The position numbers and the translations under genes were made by a program. Positions 26,751-36,047 of a stretch of 64,000 nucleotides of DNA are shown here, piece by piece. Within the stretch, counting starts at the first letter, position 1. Every line of letters begins with the position of its first letter. The stretch lies in contig JALNLA010000004.1 of NCBI GenBank assembly GCA_023267975.1, forward strand, positions 62,001 through 126,000. The letters run 5' to 3'. The stretch is from Candidatus Terraquivivens ruidianensis (GTDB lineage: Archaea > Thermoproteota > Nitrososphaeria_A > Caldarchaeales > Wolframiiraptoraceae). Under the pieces are notes generated by a model, which worked only from the letters and a program-made list of their open reading frames with translations, was not told the origin of the DNA and did not search any database.

Positions 26751-29042
26751 CTAGCCATTTACCTTAGATGCGATCACTGCTTGACCGAGCGAAAGTCCAC
26801 CATCGCCAGGCGGAACTTTCGTGTTCATGTAGAACTTCAGTCCTCTGGTCTCAACTTTTCGTCGTATGGTCGCTGTTATTTGTTCGTTATATGCCACACC
26901 GCCCGTGAAAGCAATACTCCTTATTCCCTCTTTAGCAGCTATTTCCAGGGCAAGCTCAGCTAGGCCTGATGCCAAATAATTCTGGGCTGAGAAAGCAAGG
27001 TCTCTCACTTTTCTTGAATCCGGTCCCTTCATCACTATCTCCGCAATCGATTCTACCATGCACTTTGTCTTCAGGACTTTACCTTTTATTTCTGGCTTCA
27101 GTCCTAAGATATCTGAACCACCTATCGCTGCGGATTCAAGCTTCATGGCAGGTTCGCCCTCGTAGGTTCTCTCGTAACATGTACCCAGTATTGCCGCAAC
27201 GCTGTCTAGAACTCTACCAGCGCTGGAAGTTTTTACGCTCCTTCCATTCTTAATCTGCTTCAGTATTATCTCTGCCTCGACTTTTCCTCTTGGAAGTTTA
27301 TCGGCATTCGAAAACAACCAATCTTCACATAAATCTGACCCGAAGAGAATTCCTGCAGCCATTCTCATAGGATACTTTGCGGCCAAGTCACCACCCGGCA
27401 TTGGATGGTTTTCTAAATGACCCAAACGGCAGTAACCGTTATTATCACATAAAAGAACCTCACCACCCCATGCCAAGCCGTCACTGCCATAGCCAAATCC
27501 ATCGCACGCTATACCAACAACTTCATCTAACCCGTGCTCCGTCATTACTGAGGCAACATGTGCATGATGATGCTGGATAGCCAACGTTGCTATTCCAAAC
27601 CGCTCGGCCAGCTCTTCCGCAAGCCTAGTTGTCTGGAACCCAGGATGTAGGTCGTGGGCTATTAACTCTGGCTGTACTCTAATCAGCTTAGATAGGTGGT
27701 GAACTGCTGACTTCAAAAATTCATAAGTTTCCACACAATCTACGTCGCCTATATGCTGTGTTAAGAATGCCTTATCATCCATAAGTATGCAACCAGCGAC
27801 GTTGAGCTCACCACCTAAAGCGATGACCCTTTTACCGTACTCATGCGGCAACTTAATTGGCTCTGGCGCATAACCTCTTGAACGGCGTATGTGGCTGACA
27901 GCTCCGTCGACTATCCTTATCACGGAGTCGTCACACCTGTTGACGATTTCTCGGTTGTGAAGGAGCATATAGTCGACATCCTTTCCAATCCTTACATAGG
28001 CCTCTTGATTTTGCGTGACTATCGGCTCGCCCGGCGGGTTGGCGCTAGTCATCACGTATGCTGGTTCTTTGCTGTTAAGCAACAGGAGAAGATGTAGTCC
28101 CGTGTACGGTAACATCACGCCTACGTTATGGAGACCGGGCGCTATCTCATCGGACAGATAATAATCCTCACTTTTACGTAGTAAAACGATGGGGCGCGCT
28201 GGAGAGGTGAGTAGCGCTTCCTCTTGGCTACTAACTATAGCAAAAGACTTTACTGTCTTTAAATCTTTAGCCATTATCGCAAAGGGCTTCTGTCGCCTAT
28301 GCTTGACCTTCCTAAGCCTTATTATAGGCTCAGAGATTGTCGTTGCTGTTGCTACGTGGAAGCCACCGTTTCCCTTTATCGCTACAATGTAACCTTCATC
28401 GATGAGCTTGGTCGCTTCCCTTATAGGGTCGTCGCATTCAAATAACCTTCCGTCGTTGGTCGTTAGATAAACTCTAGGCCCGCACTTGGGGCATGCTATT
28501 GTTTGGGCGTGAAACCTCCTGTCTAAGGGGTCTTCATACTCAGTGCTACATGACCTACACATCGGAAAATCTCTCATGGACGTATTATGTCTGTCATAGG
28601 GCGTGTCCAGTATCGTCGTAAACCTTGGCCCGCAGTTTGTGCACGTTATAAAAAAGTAGCCGAACCTCCTATCGGTAGGATTTAAGAGCTCTCTCACACA
28701 ATCGTCGCATATTGCCACATCCGCTGGTACCACGGAGCCTGTGACTGAGCTTTGCTCTGAGCTCTTTAGTATCTTGAACTCTGCGAGCTCGTTCTTTGGT
28801 TCCGAATAGCTTACATCGATCTTGGTTATATGAGCTAAGGGTGGCTTCTCCTTAACCAGAGCATCTAAGAAGGACTTTATGTTCTGTTCGGGTCCTTCTA
28901 CAACTATCCTAACAGATGCGTCCTTTAGGTTCTGGACGAATCCCTTAAGCCCCCTCTTAACGGCGATTCTGTAAACGAATGGCCTAAAGCCTACTCCCTG
29001 AACTATGCCCGAGACCCTGACCTCGGCCCTAACCTTTTCCAT
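26751..29042 (-). CDS. hypF: Hydrogenase maturation carbamoyltransferase HypF
   Basis: HypF uses carbamoyl phosphate and ATP to carbamoylate the C-terminal cysteine of HypE, the first step to the CN ligands of the NiFe site. From ATG 29042 the protein is 763 residues (29051 is an alternative). Domains in order are acylphosphatase (GIVQGVGFRPFVYRIA), two zinc fingers (CDDCVREL...CTNC and CRSCSTEY...CPKC), YrdC-like (LRKVKHRRQKPFAIM), and a Kae1-like C-terminal domain (HHHAHVASVMTEHG, DGFGYGSDGLAWGGE). All parts are intact. It diverges from the hdr-mvh operon, while hypE, D, C, A and B lie 18-26 kb away on the other side of the redox locus. Confidence 0.95.
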   Translation of the reverse strand: MEKVRAEVRVSGIVQGVGFRPFVYRIAVKRGLKGFVQNLKDASVRIVVEGPEQNIKSFLDALVKEKPPLAHITKIDVSYSEPKNELAEFKILKSSEQSSVTGSVVPADVAICDDCVRELLNPTDRRFGYFFITCTNCGPRFTTILDTPYDRHNTSMRDFPMCRSCSTEYEDPLDRRFHAQTIACPKCGPRVYLTTNDGRLFECDDPIREATKLIDEGYIVAIKGNGGFHVATATTISEPIIRLRKVKHRRQKPFAIMAKDLKTVKSFAIVSSQEEALLTSPARPIVLLRKSEDYYLSDEIAPGLHNVGVMLPYTGLHLLLLLNSKEPAYVMTSANPPGEPIVTQNQEAYVRIGKDVDYMLLHNREIVNRCDDSVIRIVDGAVSHIRRSRGYAPEPIKLPHEYGKRVIALGGELNVAGCILMDDKAFLTQHIGDVDCVETYEFLKSAVHHLSKLIRVQPELIAHDLHPGFQTTRLAEELAERFGIATLAIQHHHAHVASVMTEHGLDEVVGIACDGFGYGSDGLAWGGEVLLCDNNGYCRLGHLENHPMPGGDLAAKYPMRMAAGILFGSDLCEDWLFSNADKLPRGKVEAEIILKQIKNGRSVKTSSAGRVLDSVAAILGTCYERTYEGEPAMKLESAAIGGSDILGLKPEIKGKVLKTKCMVESIAEIVMKGPDSRKVRDLAFSAQNYLASGLAELALEIAAKEGIRSIAFTGGVAYNEQITATIRRKVETRGLKFYMNTKVPPGDGGLSLGQAVIASKVNG

Positions 29043-29092
29043 CAACCACATTAAATCTCTTTAAACCATAAGATATACTAGATGTTTGTTGT

Positions 29093-29102
29093 CTACTAGT
29101 AG
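29093..29102. promoter_or_regulatory. Palindrome between hypF and the hdr-mvh operon
   Basis: CTACTAGTAG is a perfect 10-base palindrome at 29093-29102. TACTAG also occurs at about 29077, giving two related half sites in the divergent promoter region. TATA-like elements for both directions lie nearby (TTATAAATATAC near 29152 for hdrC). A shared operator for hydrogenase genes is inference. Confidence 0.35.
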
Positions 29103-29214
29103 TCAGGTTGATAATTAAAGTATTTACATAATTAGTTTTTTGTAAAGAGTTTATTATAAATATACTTGAAATTTAAATCTAAGAGGTTTATCTCCTTTTT
29201 AATTAGGAGGCTGA

Positions 29215-29712
29215 GTCTTTACGTTCAAATTCTCTTTAGAAGATGCGGTAAAGGAGCTTAGGCCGCAATTATGCTATCAATGCATGAAATGCTCTAGTGG
29301 ATGCACTGCCGCAAAGGTTGTTGACAAGTACAGACCCCACGAGATAGTAGCCTTGGTGAAGGCAGGCTATTCTGAGGAACTTATAAACAGCGACGTGATA
29401 TGGGCATGCTCAGTTTGTTTAAAATGCGTGGAATATTGTCCCCAAAGGGTCTCACCATTTGAGGTAGTAATGACCCTCAGGAACGAAGCTATCACAAGGG
29501 GGATAACGCCTCCGAAATCCTTCGTCGAGATGGCAAAGTCTATAGTGAAGGTCGGCTACATACAAGAACCCATGTACATAATGTCGAAGGAGTTCGAAGA
29601 GGTTTCTAGGACAGAGCTAGGCTTACCAGAAATGCCAAAGCCGAAAGATATTGAAAAGTTTAAGCAGCATGTCCTATCGGTAGGTTTTGAAAGGCTAAGG
29701 GAGGTAGTTTGA
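29215..29712 (+). CDS. hdrC: Heterodisulfide reductase subunit C (HdrC), start codon unclear
   Basis: HdrC carries two 4Fe-4S clusters that pass electrons from HdrA to HdrB. Cluster motifs are CYQCMKCSSGC and CSVCLKCVEYCP. The reading frame is open from just after a stop at 29212-29214, and the first cluster motif begins about 19 codons in. The first in-frame ATG (29284) is the Met inside that motif, so starting there would remove two of its cysteines. No ATG, GTG or TTG lies between 29215 and 29284, yet a good AGGAGG (29205-29210) sits just upstream. Translation from a rare start codon near 29215, or a sequence error, is implied. It overlaps or abuts hdrB. Confidence 0.85.
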   Translation, partial: VFTFKFSLEDAVKELRPQLCYQCMKCSSGCTAAKVVDKYRPHEIVALVKAGYSEELINSDVIWACSVCLKCVEYCPQRVSPFEVVMTLRNEAITRGITPPKSFVEMAKSIVKVGYIQEPMYIMSKEFEEVSRTELGLPEMPKPKDIEKFKQHVLSVGFERLREVV

Positions 29713-29714
29713 GA

Positions 29715-30590
29715 ATGAAGTTTTTACTTTTCCTAGGTTGCACAACTGCAACAAAGCAATATGGTTATGAACTATCGCTAAGGGCCACGTTACCATTGCT
29801 GGGAGCAGAGTTAGAGTACCCTAAAGACATGAACTGTTGTGGAGTACCGATGAAGGGTATAAGTAAGTTTTATCCGTACTATGCGTGCGCGAGAATTCTG
29901 GCAATAGCTGAGTCGCAAGGTTTGGATGTCGTCGCACCGTGCAACGGTTGCCATCTAAACCTAACGGAAACTATTTACAAGCTAAAGCTGAACCCGTCGC
30001 TTATGGGTGCGGTGAACGAGCTTCTTAAAGAGGAAGGGTTGAAGTACATGGGTAAAGCGACGGTTTATCATCCGGTAGAAGTTCTGCATGATAAAGTAGG
30101 TGTTGAGAAGATAACATCTGCGATAAAGAGAAAGTTGCCGGAAATACCAGTTTCTTCCCATCCCGGTTGTCACCTACTTAGGCCAACGGAATTCCCGAGA
30201 CCGGAGGTAAGAAATGGACCGCTCAAGCTAGACAGGTTGATTGAGGCCATAGGTCTTAAGGCAAGAGACTACCCTGAGAAGTACGAATGTTGTGGAGCGG
30301 CTATGATTCCCTATTCGCCTGAGGCGGCGATAAGGGTTGTAGCCCTCAGAATAAAGAGGGCATTGGCCGCAGGTTCGAGGGCAATAACCAGCTTGTGCCC
30401 ATATTGTATAGACATGCTTGACGGAAAGCAGGATGCCGCTAAGACGATAACTGGTGACCAAAACCTTTCAATCCCAGCACTTTACTATACACAATTATTG
30501 GGCCTTGCGTTAGGCTTGAATGAAAGAGAATTAGGAACAAACCTCAACATGAGTCCGGTTGAGGTTTTGCTTGAGGAGGTGAAGGTTTAA
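29715..30590 (+). CDS. hdrB: Heterodisulfide reductase subunit B (HdrB)
   Basis: HdrB is the disulfide-cleaving subunit, with two noncubane 4Fe-4S clusters held by CCG domains. Both CCG domains are complete: FLGCTTATKQYG, DMNCCGVPMKG and APCNGCHLN, then SSHPGCHLLRP, YECCGAAMIPYS and SLCPYCIDM. The ATG at 29715 (291 aa) lies 9 bases after GGAGGT; a TTG at 29709 overlapping the hdrC stop is possible. In methanogens the substrate is CoM-S-S-CoB; no genes for those thiols are seen here, so the disulfide is unknown. Confidence 0.93.
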   Translation: MKFLLFLGCTTATKQYGYELSLRATLPLLGAELEYPKDMNCCGVPMKGISKFYPYYACARILAIAESQGLDVVAPCNGCHLNLTETIYKLKLNPSLMGAVNELLKEEGLKYMGKATVYHPVEVLHDKVGVEKITSAIKRKLPEIPVSSHPGCHLLRPTEFPRPEVRNGPLKLDRLIEAIGLKARDYPEKYECCGAAMIPYSPEAAIRVVALRIKRALAAGSRAITSLCPYCIDMLDGKQDAAKTITGDQNLSIPALYYTQLLGLALGLNERELGTNLNMSPVEVLLEEVKV

Positions 30591-32569
30591 TGGTTGAAGG
30601 TGAGGAGATTAGGATAGGCGTTTACGTATGTCATTGTGGTATAAACATAGCATCCGTAGTTGACGTAAAGAAAGTAGTTGAAGAGGCATCAAAGGTACCA
30701 AACGTTGTAGTTGCGAAGGACTACCAATTCATGTGCTCCCAACCAGGCCAGAATATGATAGTTGAGGACATAAAGCAGCACAACCTCAACAGGGTCATCG
30801 TAGCGGCTTGTTCGCCGAGAATGCATGAACCAACATTCCAGAAGGCTGTCGAGAGGGGCGGCCTTAATCCTTACCTCTTTGAGATGGCCAACATAAGGGA
30901 GCACTGCTCTTGGGTTCATGAAAAGGAAAAAGCTGCTGCGACGGATAAGGCCATCAAGCTGGTTAAGGCGGCCATCGCTAAGGCCAGGCTATTAAAGCCG
31001 CTAAAGGTAGAGAAGGTCAAGGTAATACCAAGGGCGCTCGTCATAGGTGGTGGGATAGCCGGCATCAGGGCCTCGCTCGATATAGCAAACGCTGGCTTCG
31101 AGGTACACTTAGTCGAGACAAGACCGAGCATAGGAGGGAACATGGCAAGGCTTGACAAGACCTTCCCAACGCTTGACTGCTCCCAGTGTATACTAACACC
31201 CCTGATGGTAGAAGTGAGCAAGCACCCAAACGTAACACTCCACACTTATACTGATGTTGTGGGAATCGACGGTTCCGTTGGGAACTTCAAGGTCAAGCTG
31301 CTGAAGAAACCAAGGTACGTGGATGAGTCAAAATGTACTGGTTGTGGCACGTGTGTCTTAAAATGCCCATGGACTGCGCCGAACGAGTTTGACATGGGAC
31401 TCGGGAAGAGAAAGGCAATATACTTTGAATTTCCGCAGGCTGTCCCGCTTATTCCTGTAATCGATACTGGTCATTGCATGTACTTCCAGAAAGGGACCTG
31501 CAGGGCCTGCGAAAGGTTCTGCCCCACCAAAGCCATAGACTTTAACCAGAAACCGAAAGAGATAGAGCTTGAAGTAGGAGCGATAATCCTGGCTACTGGT
31601 TATGGTTTGTACGATGTGGCAAAAGCTATGCCGGAATACGGCTATCGTAAGTATAAAGATGTAATCACTGGATTAGAGTTGGAGAGAGTTGTTTCGGCTA
31701 CGGGACCGACGAAGGGCCACATACTCAGACCGAGCGATGGAAAGGAGCCTAAGAAAGTTGCAATAGTTCTCTGCGTCGGTTCGAGGGATGAAAAGCACCT
31801 TAGGTTCTGTTGTAGGTTCGGATGCGTGGCTGGAATAAAGCACGCATACTACGTAGTAAGTCACATACCGGACGCAGAAGTATACGTCTGCTACAGGGAC
31901 ATCAGGACCTTCGGAAAAGGTTACGAGGAGTTTTACGAGAGGGTTAGGAATTACGAAAACGTCAGATTCATAAGGGGTAGCCCGATGGAGATACTCCAGG
32001 ATGCTGATGGGGGCATCTACTTTGACGTGTTCGACGCAAACACGAATAGGGTTGTAACGCTCAGACCCGACCTCGTCGTTCTTGAGACCGGCATAGTCCC
32101 GCATCCAACGTTTAAGGAGGTGGCTAAAGTATTAAAGTGTGCGATAGGTCCGGATGGTTTTGCGTTGGAGCTTCATCCTAAGCTCAGACCCACGGAGACA
32201 TCCGTTGACGGTGTGTTCTTAGCTGGTGCGGTGCAGGGACCAAAGGACATACCGGATACCGTAGCTCAGGCGGGTGCTGCTGCGTCGTCAGCCATAGCGC
32301 TAATGTCAAGGGGTTATGTAGAAACCGTACCCTATGTATCCTCAGTTAACGAAGACCTGTGCAGCGGTTGTGGCATATGTCAGCCCCTATGCGCTTTCGA
32401 TGCCATATCTTTGGTTAAGAAAGAAGATGGAAAGGAGGTTGCAAAAGTGGACGTGAGTAAATGCAAGGGGTGCGGGGTATGTGCGGCCGCGTGTCCCTCT
32501 GGAGCTGCCCAGCAACTCGGGTTCAGTGATGGGCAAATTTTGGAGATGGTAAGGACGCTTGCGAGGTGA
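30590..32569 (+). CDS. hdrA: Heterodisulfide reductase subunit A (HdrA), electron-bifurcating flavoprotein
   Basis: HdrA holds the bifurcating FAD that splits electron pairs between a disulfide (via HdrC/B) and ferredoxin. The 659-residue protein has the N-terminal VYVCHCGINIASVVDVKKV, FAD motif ALVIGGGIAGIRASLDIANA (near 150) and GGNMARLDKTFPTLDCSQC. A 4Fe-4S motif CTGCGTCVLKC, an insert cluster CRACERFCP, and C-terminal ferredoxin motifs CSGCGICQPLC and CKGCGVCAAAC follow. Length matches soluble HdrA. Its ATG overlaps the hdrB stop and its end overlaps mvhD. Confidence 0.95.
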   Translation: MVEGEEIRIGVYVCHCGINIASVVDVKKVVEEASKVPNVVVAKDYQFMCSQPGQNMIVEDIKQHNLNRVIVAACSPRMHEPTFQKAVERGGLNPYLFEMANIREHCSWVHEKEKAAATDKAIKLVKAAIAKARLLKPLKVEKVKVIPRALVIGGGIAGIRASLDIANAGFEVHLVETRPSIGGNMARLDKTFPTLDCSQCILTPLMVEVSKHPNVTLHTYTDVVGIDGSVGNFKVKLLKKPRYVDESKCTGCGTCVLKCPWTAPNEFDMGLGKRKAIYFEFPQAVPLIPVIDTGHCMYFQKGTCRACERFCPTKAIDFNQKPKEIELEVGAIILATGYGLYDVAKAMPEYGYRKYKDVITGLELERVVSATGPTKGHILRPSDGKEPKKVAIVLCVGSRDEKHLRFCCRFGCVAGIKHAYYVVSHIPDAEVYVCYRDIRTFGKGYEEFYERVRNYENVRFIRGSPMEILQDADGGIYFDVFDANTNRVVTLRPDLVVLETGIVPHPTFKEVAKVLKCAIGPDGFALELHPKLRPTETSVDGVFLAGAVQGPKDIPDTVAQAGAAASSAIALMSRGYVETVPYVSSVNEDLCSGCGICQPLCAFDAISLVKKEDGKEVAKVDVSKCKGCGVCAAACPSGAAQQLGFSDGQILEMVRTLAR

Positions 32570-33015
32570 TTAAAATGGGGGAAAATTTTGAACCAAAGAT
32601 AGTGGTTTTTGCATGTAACTGGTGCTCATATGCTGGGATGGACCTAGCCGGAACCAGTCGGATACAGTACCCCCATAACCTCAAGGTAATCAGGCTCATG
32701 TGCTCCGGCAGAATTAACCCAGTCTACATACTTGAGGCTTTTGCAAACGGTGCCGACGGTGTTCTTGTGACTGGTTGCCATCCTGGTGACTGCCATTACA
32801 TATCTGGAAACTATAAGACCAGAAAGAGGGTTATGCTATTAGAAAGACTGCTTGAACAATTTGGTATTGAAAAAGGGAGGTTAAGGTTGGAATGGGTCTC
32901 CGCATCAGAAGGAGAAAAGTTCGCCAACATCGCAAAAGAGTTCGTCGAGCAGATAAGAAAGCTGGGACCAAACCGTATAGCAGAAGAGCTAAGGAAGGAA
33001 GTGGCAGTAGTTTGA
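32566..33015 (+). CDS. mvhD: MvhD/FlpD-type iron-sulfur linker subunit
   Basis: MvhD carries a 2Fe-2S cluster and links the hydrogenase (MvhAG) to HdrA. The 149-residue protein shows the family pattern VVFACNWCSYAGMDLAGTSR, then RLMCSGRI and GVLVTGCHPGDCHYISGNY, which give the conserved cysteines. Length fits. Start overlaps the hdrA stop and its own stop is inside the TTG start of mvhG. Confidence 0.95.
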   Translation: MIKMGENFEPKIVVFACNWCSYAGMDLAGTSRIQYPHNLKVIRLMCSGRINPVYILEAFANGADGVLVTGCHPGDCHYISGNYKTRKRVMLLERLLEQFGIEKGRLRLEWVSASEGEKFANIAKEFVEQIRKLGPNRIAEELRKEVAVV

Positions 33016-33989
33016 CTAAGCCGATGCTGGCCATAATACCCGGGGCAAACTGTGCCGGCTGTGACTACTCTCTCCTAGACTTAGGCGAAAAAGCTGTTGA
33101 AGTTCTGATGGCCGTGAATATAGCTTACTGGCCGACCGCTGCTGACCTAAAGTTGGAGGATTTAGAGAAGTTGCCAGATGGTTCTATAGACATAGTGCTC
33201 TTCGAGGGTGCCGTGAACAACGACGAGACTGAGGAGGTGGCCAAGCTCGCAAGGAAAAAAGCAAAGAACCTAATAGCGTTCGGAGCATGCGCCTGCTTTG
33301 GCGGTATACCTGGTCTTGCAAACGTAGCCTCAAAAGACAGTATTCTTCAGAAGGCATACGTAAAGACTCTGAGCACCGTTAACCAACAAGGAACGATACC
33401 CCATAAGCTGACGAGACTTGCTGACGAAGAATTGACAATACCAGAATTTCTCGAGACGGTTAAGTCGCTCGGTCAGGTGGTTAATGTAGATTATTATCTG
33501 CCAGGCTGTCCACCACCCCTCAAGCTGGTGGCCGAGGCACTGGCTGCTGCACTCTCTGGAAAGCTTCCGCCGAAGGGAACGGTGTTCGGTTCGATGAAGT
33601 CCGTCTGCGATGAGTGCAAGCGCGTCCGTGAGAATAAGAGGATAATGGAGATAAAGAGGTATCATCAATTCATCCCAGACCCTGAGAGGTGTCTCCTTGA
33701 GCAGAGCATAATTTGCATGGGTCCTGCAACTAGGGGCGGTTGTGATGCCGTATGTCCAACTATGAGCGTTCCCTGCAGAGGGTGTATGGGACCGACACCA
33801 GAATCCCAAGATCAAGGTGCCAGGATGCTATCTGCCTTGTCTTCTGTAGTAGGCTTAGAAGTTGAGACTGGTGTGAATGACGAAGAAGTTAGGAAAATCA
33901 TAGCACAAGTAAAGGACCCATTAGGGACGTTTTACAGATACGGTTTACCAAAATCAATAATGCGGAGGGCATGGGGTGTTAGAGAATGA
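33012..33989 (+). CDS. mvhG: F420-non-reducing NiFe hydrogenase small subunit
   Basis: The small subunit relays electrons from the NiFe site to MvhD through three 4Fe-4S clusters. From TTG 33012 (8-9 bases after AAGGAAGTGG and overlapping the mvhD stop) the protein has 325 residues. A longer frame from 32892 would lie over mvhD and adds a basic non-homologous stretch. Cysteine motifs are IPGANCAGCDYSLLD, FGACACFGGIPG, and a C-terminal set CLLEQSIICMGP...GGCDAVCPT...PCRGCMGP. Group 3c small subunit features are complete. Confidence 0.93.
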   Translation: MTKPMLAIIPGANCAGCDYSLLDLGEKAVEVLMAVNIAYWPTAADLKLEDLEKLPDGSIDIVLFEGAVNNDETEEVAKLARKKAKNLIAFGACACFGGIPGLANVASKDSILQKAYVKTLSTVNQQGTIPHKLTRLADEELTIPEFLETVKSLGQVVNVDYYLPGCPPPLKLVAEALAAALSGKLPPKGTVFGSMKSVCDECKRVRENKRIMEIKRYHQFIPDPERCLLEQSIICMGPATRGGCDAVCPTMSVPCRGCMGPTPESQDQGARMLSALSSVVGLEVETGVNDEEVRKIIAQVKDPLGTFYRYGLPKSIMRRAWGVRE

Positions 33990-35446
33990 GGAAGGTCGTA
34001 ACTATTCAGCCCATAACAAGGCTTGAGGGGCACGGTAAGATTTCAATATTTTTAGACGATGGTGGCAACGTTAAGGACGCTTACTACCAAGTCGTCGAGT
34101 TCAGGGGCTTCGAAAGGTTCTGCATAGGAAGACCTGTTGAGGAGATGCCCATAATAACGCCGAGAATCTGCGGCGTTTGTCCGTGGGCACACCATATGGC
34201 GTCAGCGAAGGCGGTAGATGCCGTCTATGGGGCTGAGTTGCCGGAGACCGCTAAGAAGATACGGGAGATGGCCTACAATATATTCTACGTACATGACCAC
34301 TCGGCAGTGTTCTACGCGCTTTCGGCACCAGACTTCGTCGTTGGACCCGATGCTCCTAGGGTTGAAAGGAATATCCTTGGCCTTATCGGAAAGGTCGGCT
34401 TGGAAACGGGAAAGAAAGTCATAAACGCTAGAATGGTGGCCACGAAGCTTTTGGAAAAGCTCGCTGGGAGAGCAATAATACCGACGTGCGCCGTTCCGGG
34501 CGGTGTCTCCAAGCCCTTAACAGAAGAGGATAGAAAAGAGATAGAGGAGGGCGCGAAAAAGCTGGTAGAATTCGGTCAGTTCACGCTGAAGATACTCGAG
34601 GATGTTGTCCTGAAGAACCAGAAGTACCTTGACTTGATTGTGGGCGACGTGTACAAGCATGAGACTTACTATATGGGTTTGGTTGACGAGAAAGGGCTGG
34701 TTAACTACTACGAGGGGAAGGTCAGAGTTGTAGACCCGAAGGGAAGAATCTACGCAGAATTTCACCCAAAAGACTACCTGAATTACATAGGCGAACATGT
34801 GGAACCATGGACTTATCTTAAGTTTCCATACTTGAAAGGTCTGGGCTGGAAGGGAATAGTTGACGGTGAAAAATCCGGCGCGTATAGGGTAGGGCCCCTT
34901 GGTAGGCTCAACGTAGCGAATGGGTTTGCGACGCCGCTCGCTCAAGAAGCATATGAAAGGTTCAAAGAGACCTTAGGCAAGCCAGCCCACGCAACGCTCG
35001 GATACCATTGGGCAAGGGTTATAGAGATACTTAATGCTGCCGAGAGGGCGCTCGAGTTAAGCAGGGACCCGGATGTAACTGGAAAGGACTTCAGGGTTCC
35101 TCTAACTAACACTCCTAACGAAGGCGTTGGTATCGTTGAGGCACCGAGGGGTACGCTCATCCACCACTACAAAACGGACCAAGAGGGCATATTGACCGAT
35201 GTCAACCTAATAGTCGCGACGACGCATAACAACGCGGGCATATGCATGTCCGTAAAGAAGGCATCGCAACAGCTCATAAAGGGCGGCAACGTAAGCGACG
35301 GTCTGCTCAACATGATAGAGATGGCGTTCAGGGCTTATGATCCATGCCTGGCATGCGGAACGCATGCGCTACCAGGACAGATGCCGCTTGACGTATGCAT
35401 ATATGATGCAGACGGAAAGCTTGTAGCTGAGATAAAGCGTCCTTGA
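33986..35446 (+). CDS. mvhA: F420-non-reducing NiFe hydrogenase large subunit (catalytic)
   Basis: The large subunit binds the NiFe(CN)2CO centre and oxidises or makes hydrogen. The 486-residue protein has the two cysteine pairs that ligate nickel: RICGVCPWAHH near 54 and DPCLACGTHAL near 450. About 25 residues follow the C-terminal His, a peptide that must be removed by an endopeptidase during maturation; the next gene encodes one. Group 3c by gene context (mvhDG, hdrABC). Its start overlaps mvhG by 4 bases. Confidence 0.95.
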   Translation: MRKVVTIQPITRLEGHGKISIFLDDGGNVKDAYYQVVEFRGFERFCIGRPVEEMPIITPRICGVCPWAHHMASAKAVDAVYGAELPETAKKIREMAYNIFYVHDHSAVFYALSAPDFVVGPDAPRVERNILGLIGKVGLETGKKVINARMVATKLLEKLAGRAIIPTCAVPGGVSKPLTEEDRKEIEEGAKKLVEFGQFTLKILEDVVLKNQKYLDLIVGDVYKHETYYMGLVDEKGLVNYYEGKVRVVDPKGRIYAEFHPKDYLNYIGEHVEPWTYLKFPYLKGLGWKGIVDGEKSGAYRVGPLGRLNVANGFATPLAQEAYERFKETLGKPAHATLGYHWARVIEILNAAERALELSRDPDVTGKDFRVPLTNTPNEGVGIVEAPRGTLIHHYKTDQEGILTDVNLIVATTHNNAGICMSVKKASQQLIKGGNVSDGLLNMIEMAFRAYDPCLACGTHALPGQMPLDVCIYDADGKLVAEIKRP

Positions 35447-35913
35447 AGAGGAAGCACGGAACAGTTGTAATAGGGCTCGGTAACCCGATACTTGGCGACG
35501 ATGCCGTAGGCCTGGTTATCGCATCTGAGCTAAGGAAGCGGATGGGTAGAATTGTTGACATTGTTGAGCTGAGTGCCGGAGGTTTAACCGTGGCAGAGGC
35601 CATGCTTGGTTACAGGAAGGCAATAATCGTAGATGCTCTGGTCGAAGAGGGTACCGTCCCTGGAAAAATCCTAAGGCTAACGTTTGAAGACCTTAAGACT
35701 ACACCCAAACGATTCATCGGTTTTCATGATATAGACCTCGTAACATCCGTTGAGCTCATTAAAGCTATCGATAGAGAATCTTTTCCAGACGAAGTAGTGG
35801 TTTTTGGAATAACCATTCAAAAACCGGGCTGCTATCAAGAGGGGCTAAGCGAGGAGGTAAAGACTGCCGTACCAAAATGCGTTGAGATGATTGAAGAAGA
35901 GTGCGGGCGTTAA
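35443..35913 (+). CDS. Hydrogenase maturation endopeptidase (HycI/FrhD family)
   Basis: This 156-residue protease cleaves the C-terminal extension of the NiFe large subunit after nickel insertion. Family residues are visible: VVIGLGNPILGDDAVGL at the N-terminus with the metal-sensing Asp/Glu, and LSAGGLTVAEAMLGYRKAIIVDALVE. A conserved His appears in IGFHDIDLV. The TTG start overlaps the mvhA stop, so it is the last gene of the hdr-mvh operon and very likely acts on MvhA. Confidence 0.92.
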   Translation: MKRKHGTVVIGLGNPILGDDAVGLVIASELRKRMGRIVDIVELSAGGLTVAEAMLGYRKAIIVDALVEEGTVPGKILRLTFEDLKTTPKRFIGFHDIDLVTSVELIKAIDRESFPDEVVVFGITIQKPGCYQEGLSEEVKTAVPKCVEMIEEECGR

Positions 35914-36047
35914 TTTAACGCGCTTGTATCTACGTTGGGAACGAAAATATCTTCGAACATTAGTCATGGATGACACCCTTCCTTCACCATGGGCATAATC
36001 TTGTCAGGCAGCTTAACTCATAAAGGCAAAAATTATTATATGAGTTT

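Noticed and set aside
32892-33989. A longer mvhG reading frame starting at 32892
   Set aside because: The extra 40 residues are highly basic, lie over mvhD in another frame and have no place in NiFe small subunits; the TTG at 33012 has a good ribosome-binding site.
29215-35913. Evidence of methanogenesis from the Mvh-Hdr genes
   Set aside because: HdrABC-MvhADG also occurs in non-methanogens, and no mcr, mtr or CoM/CoB genes are in the window.
35962-35973. GTCATGGATGAC inverted repeat after the hydrogenase protease gene, considered as an operator or sRNA box
   Set aside because: Arms are only 5 bases, there is no matching D box, and it is far from the next start; probably chance.
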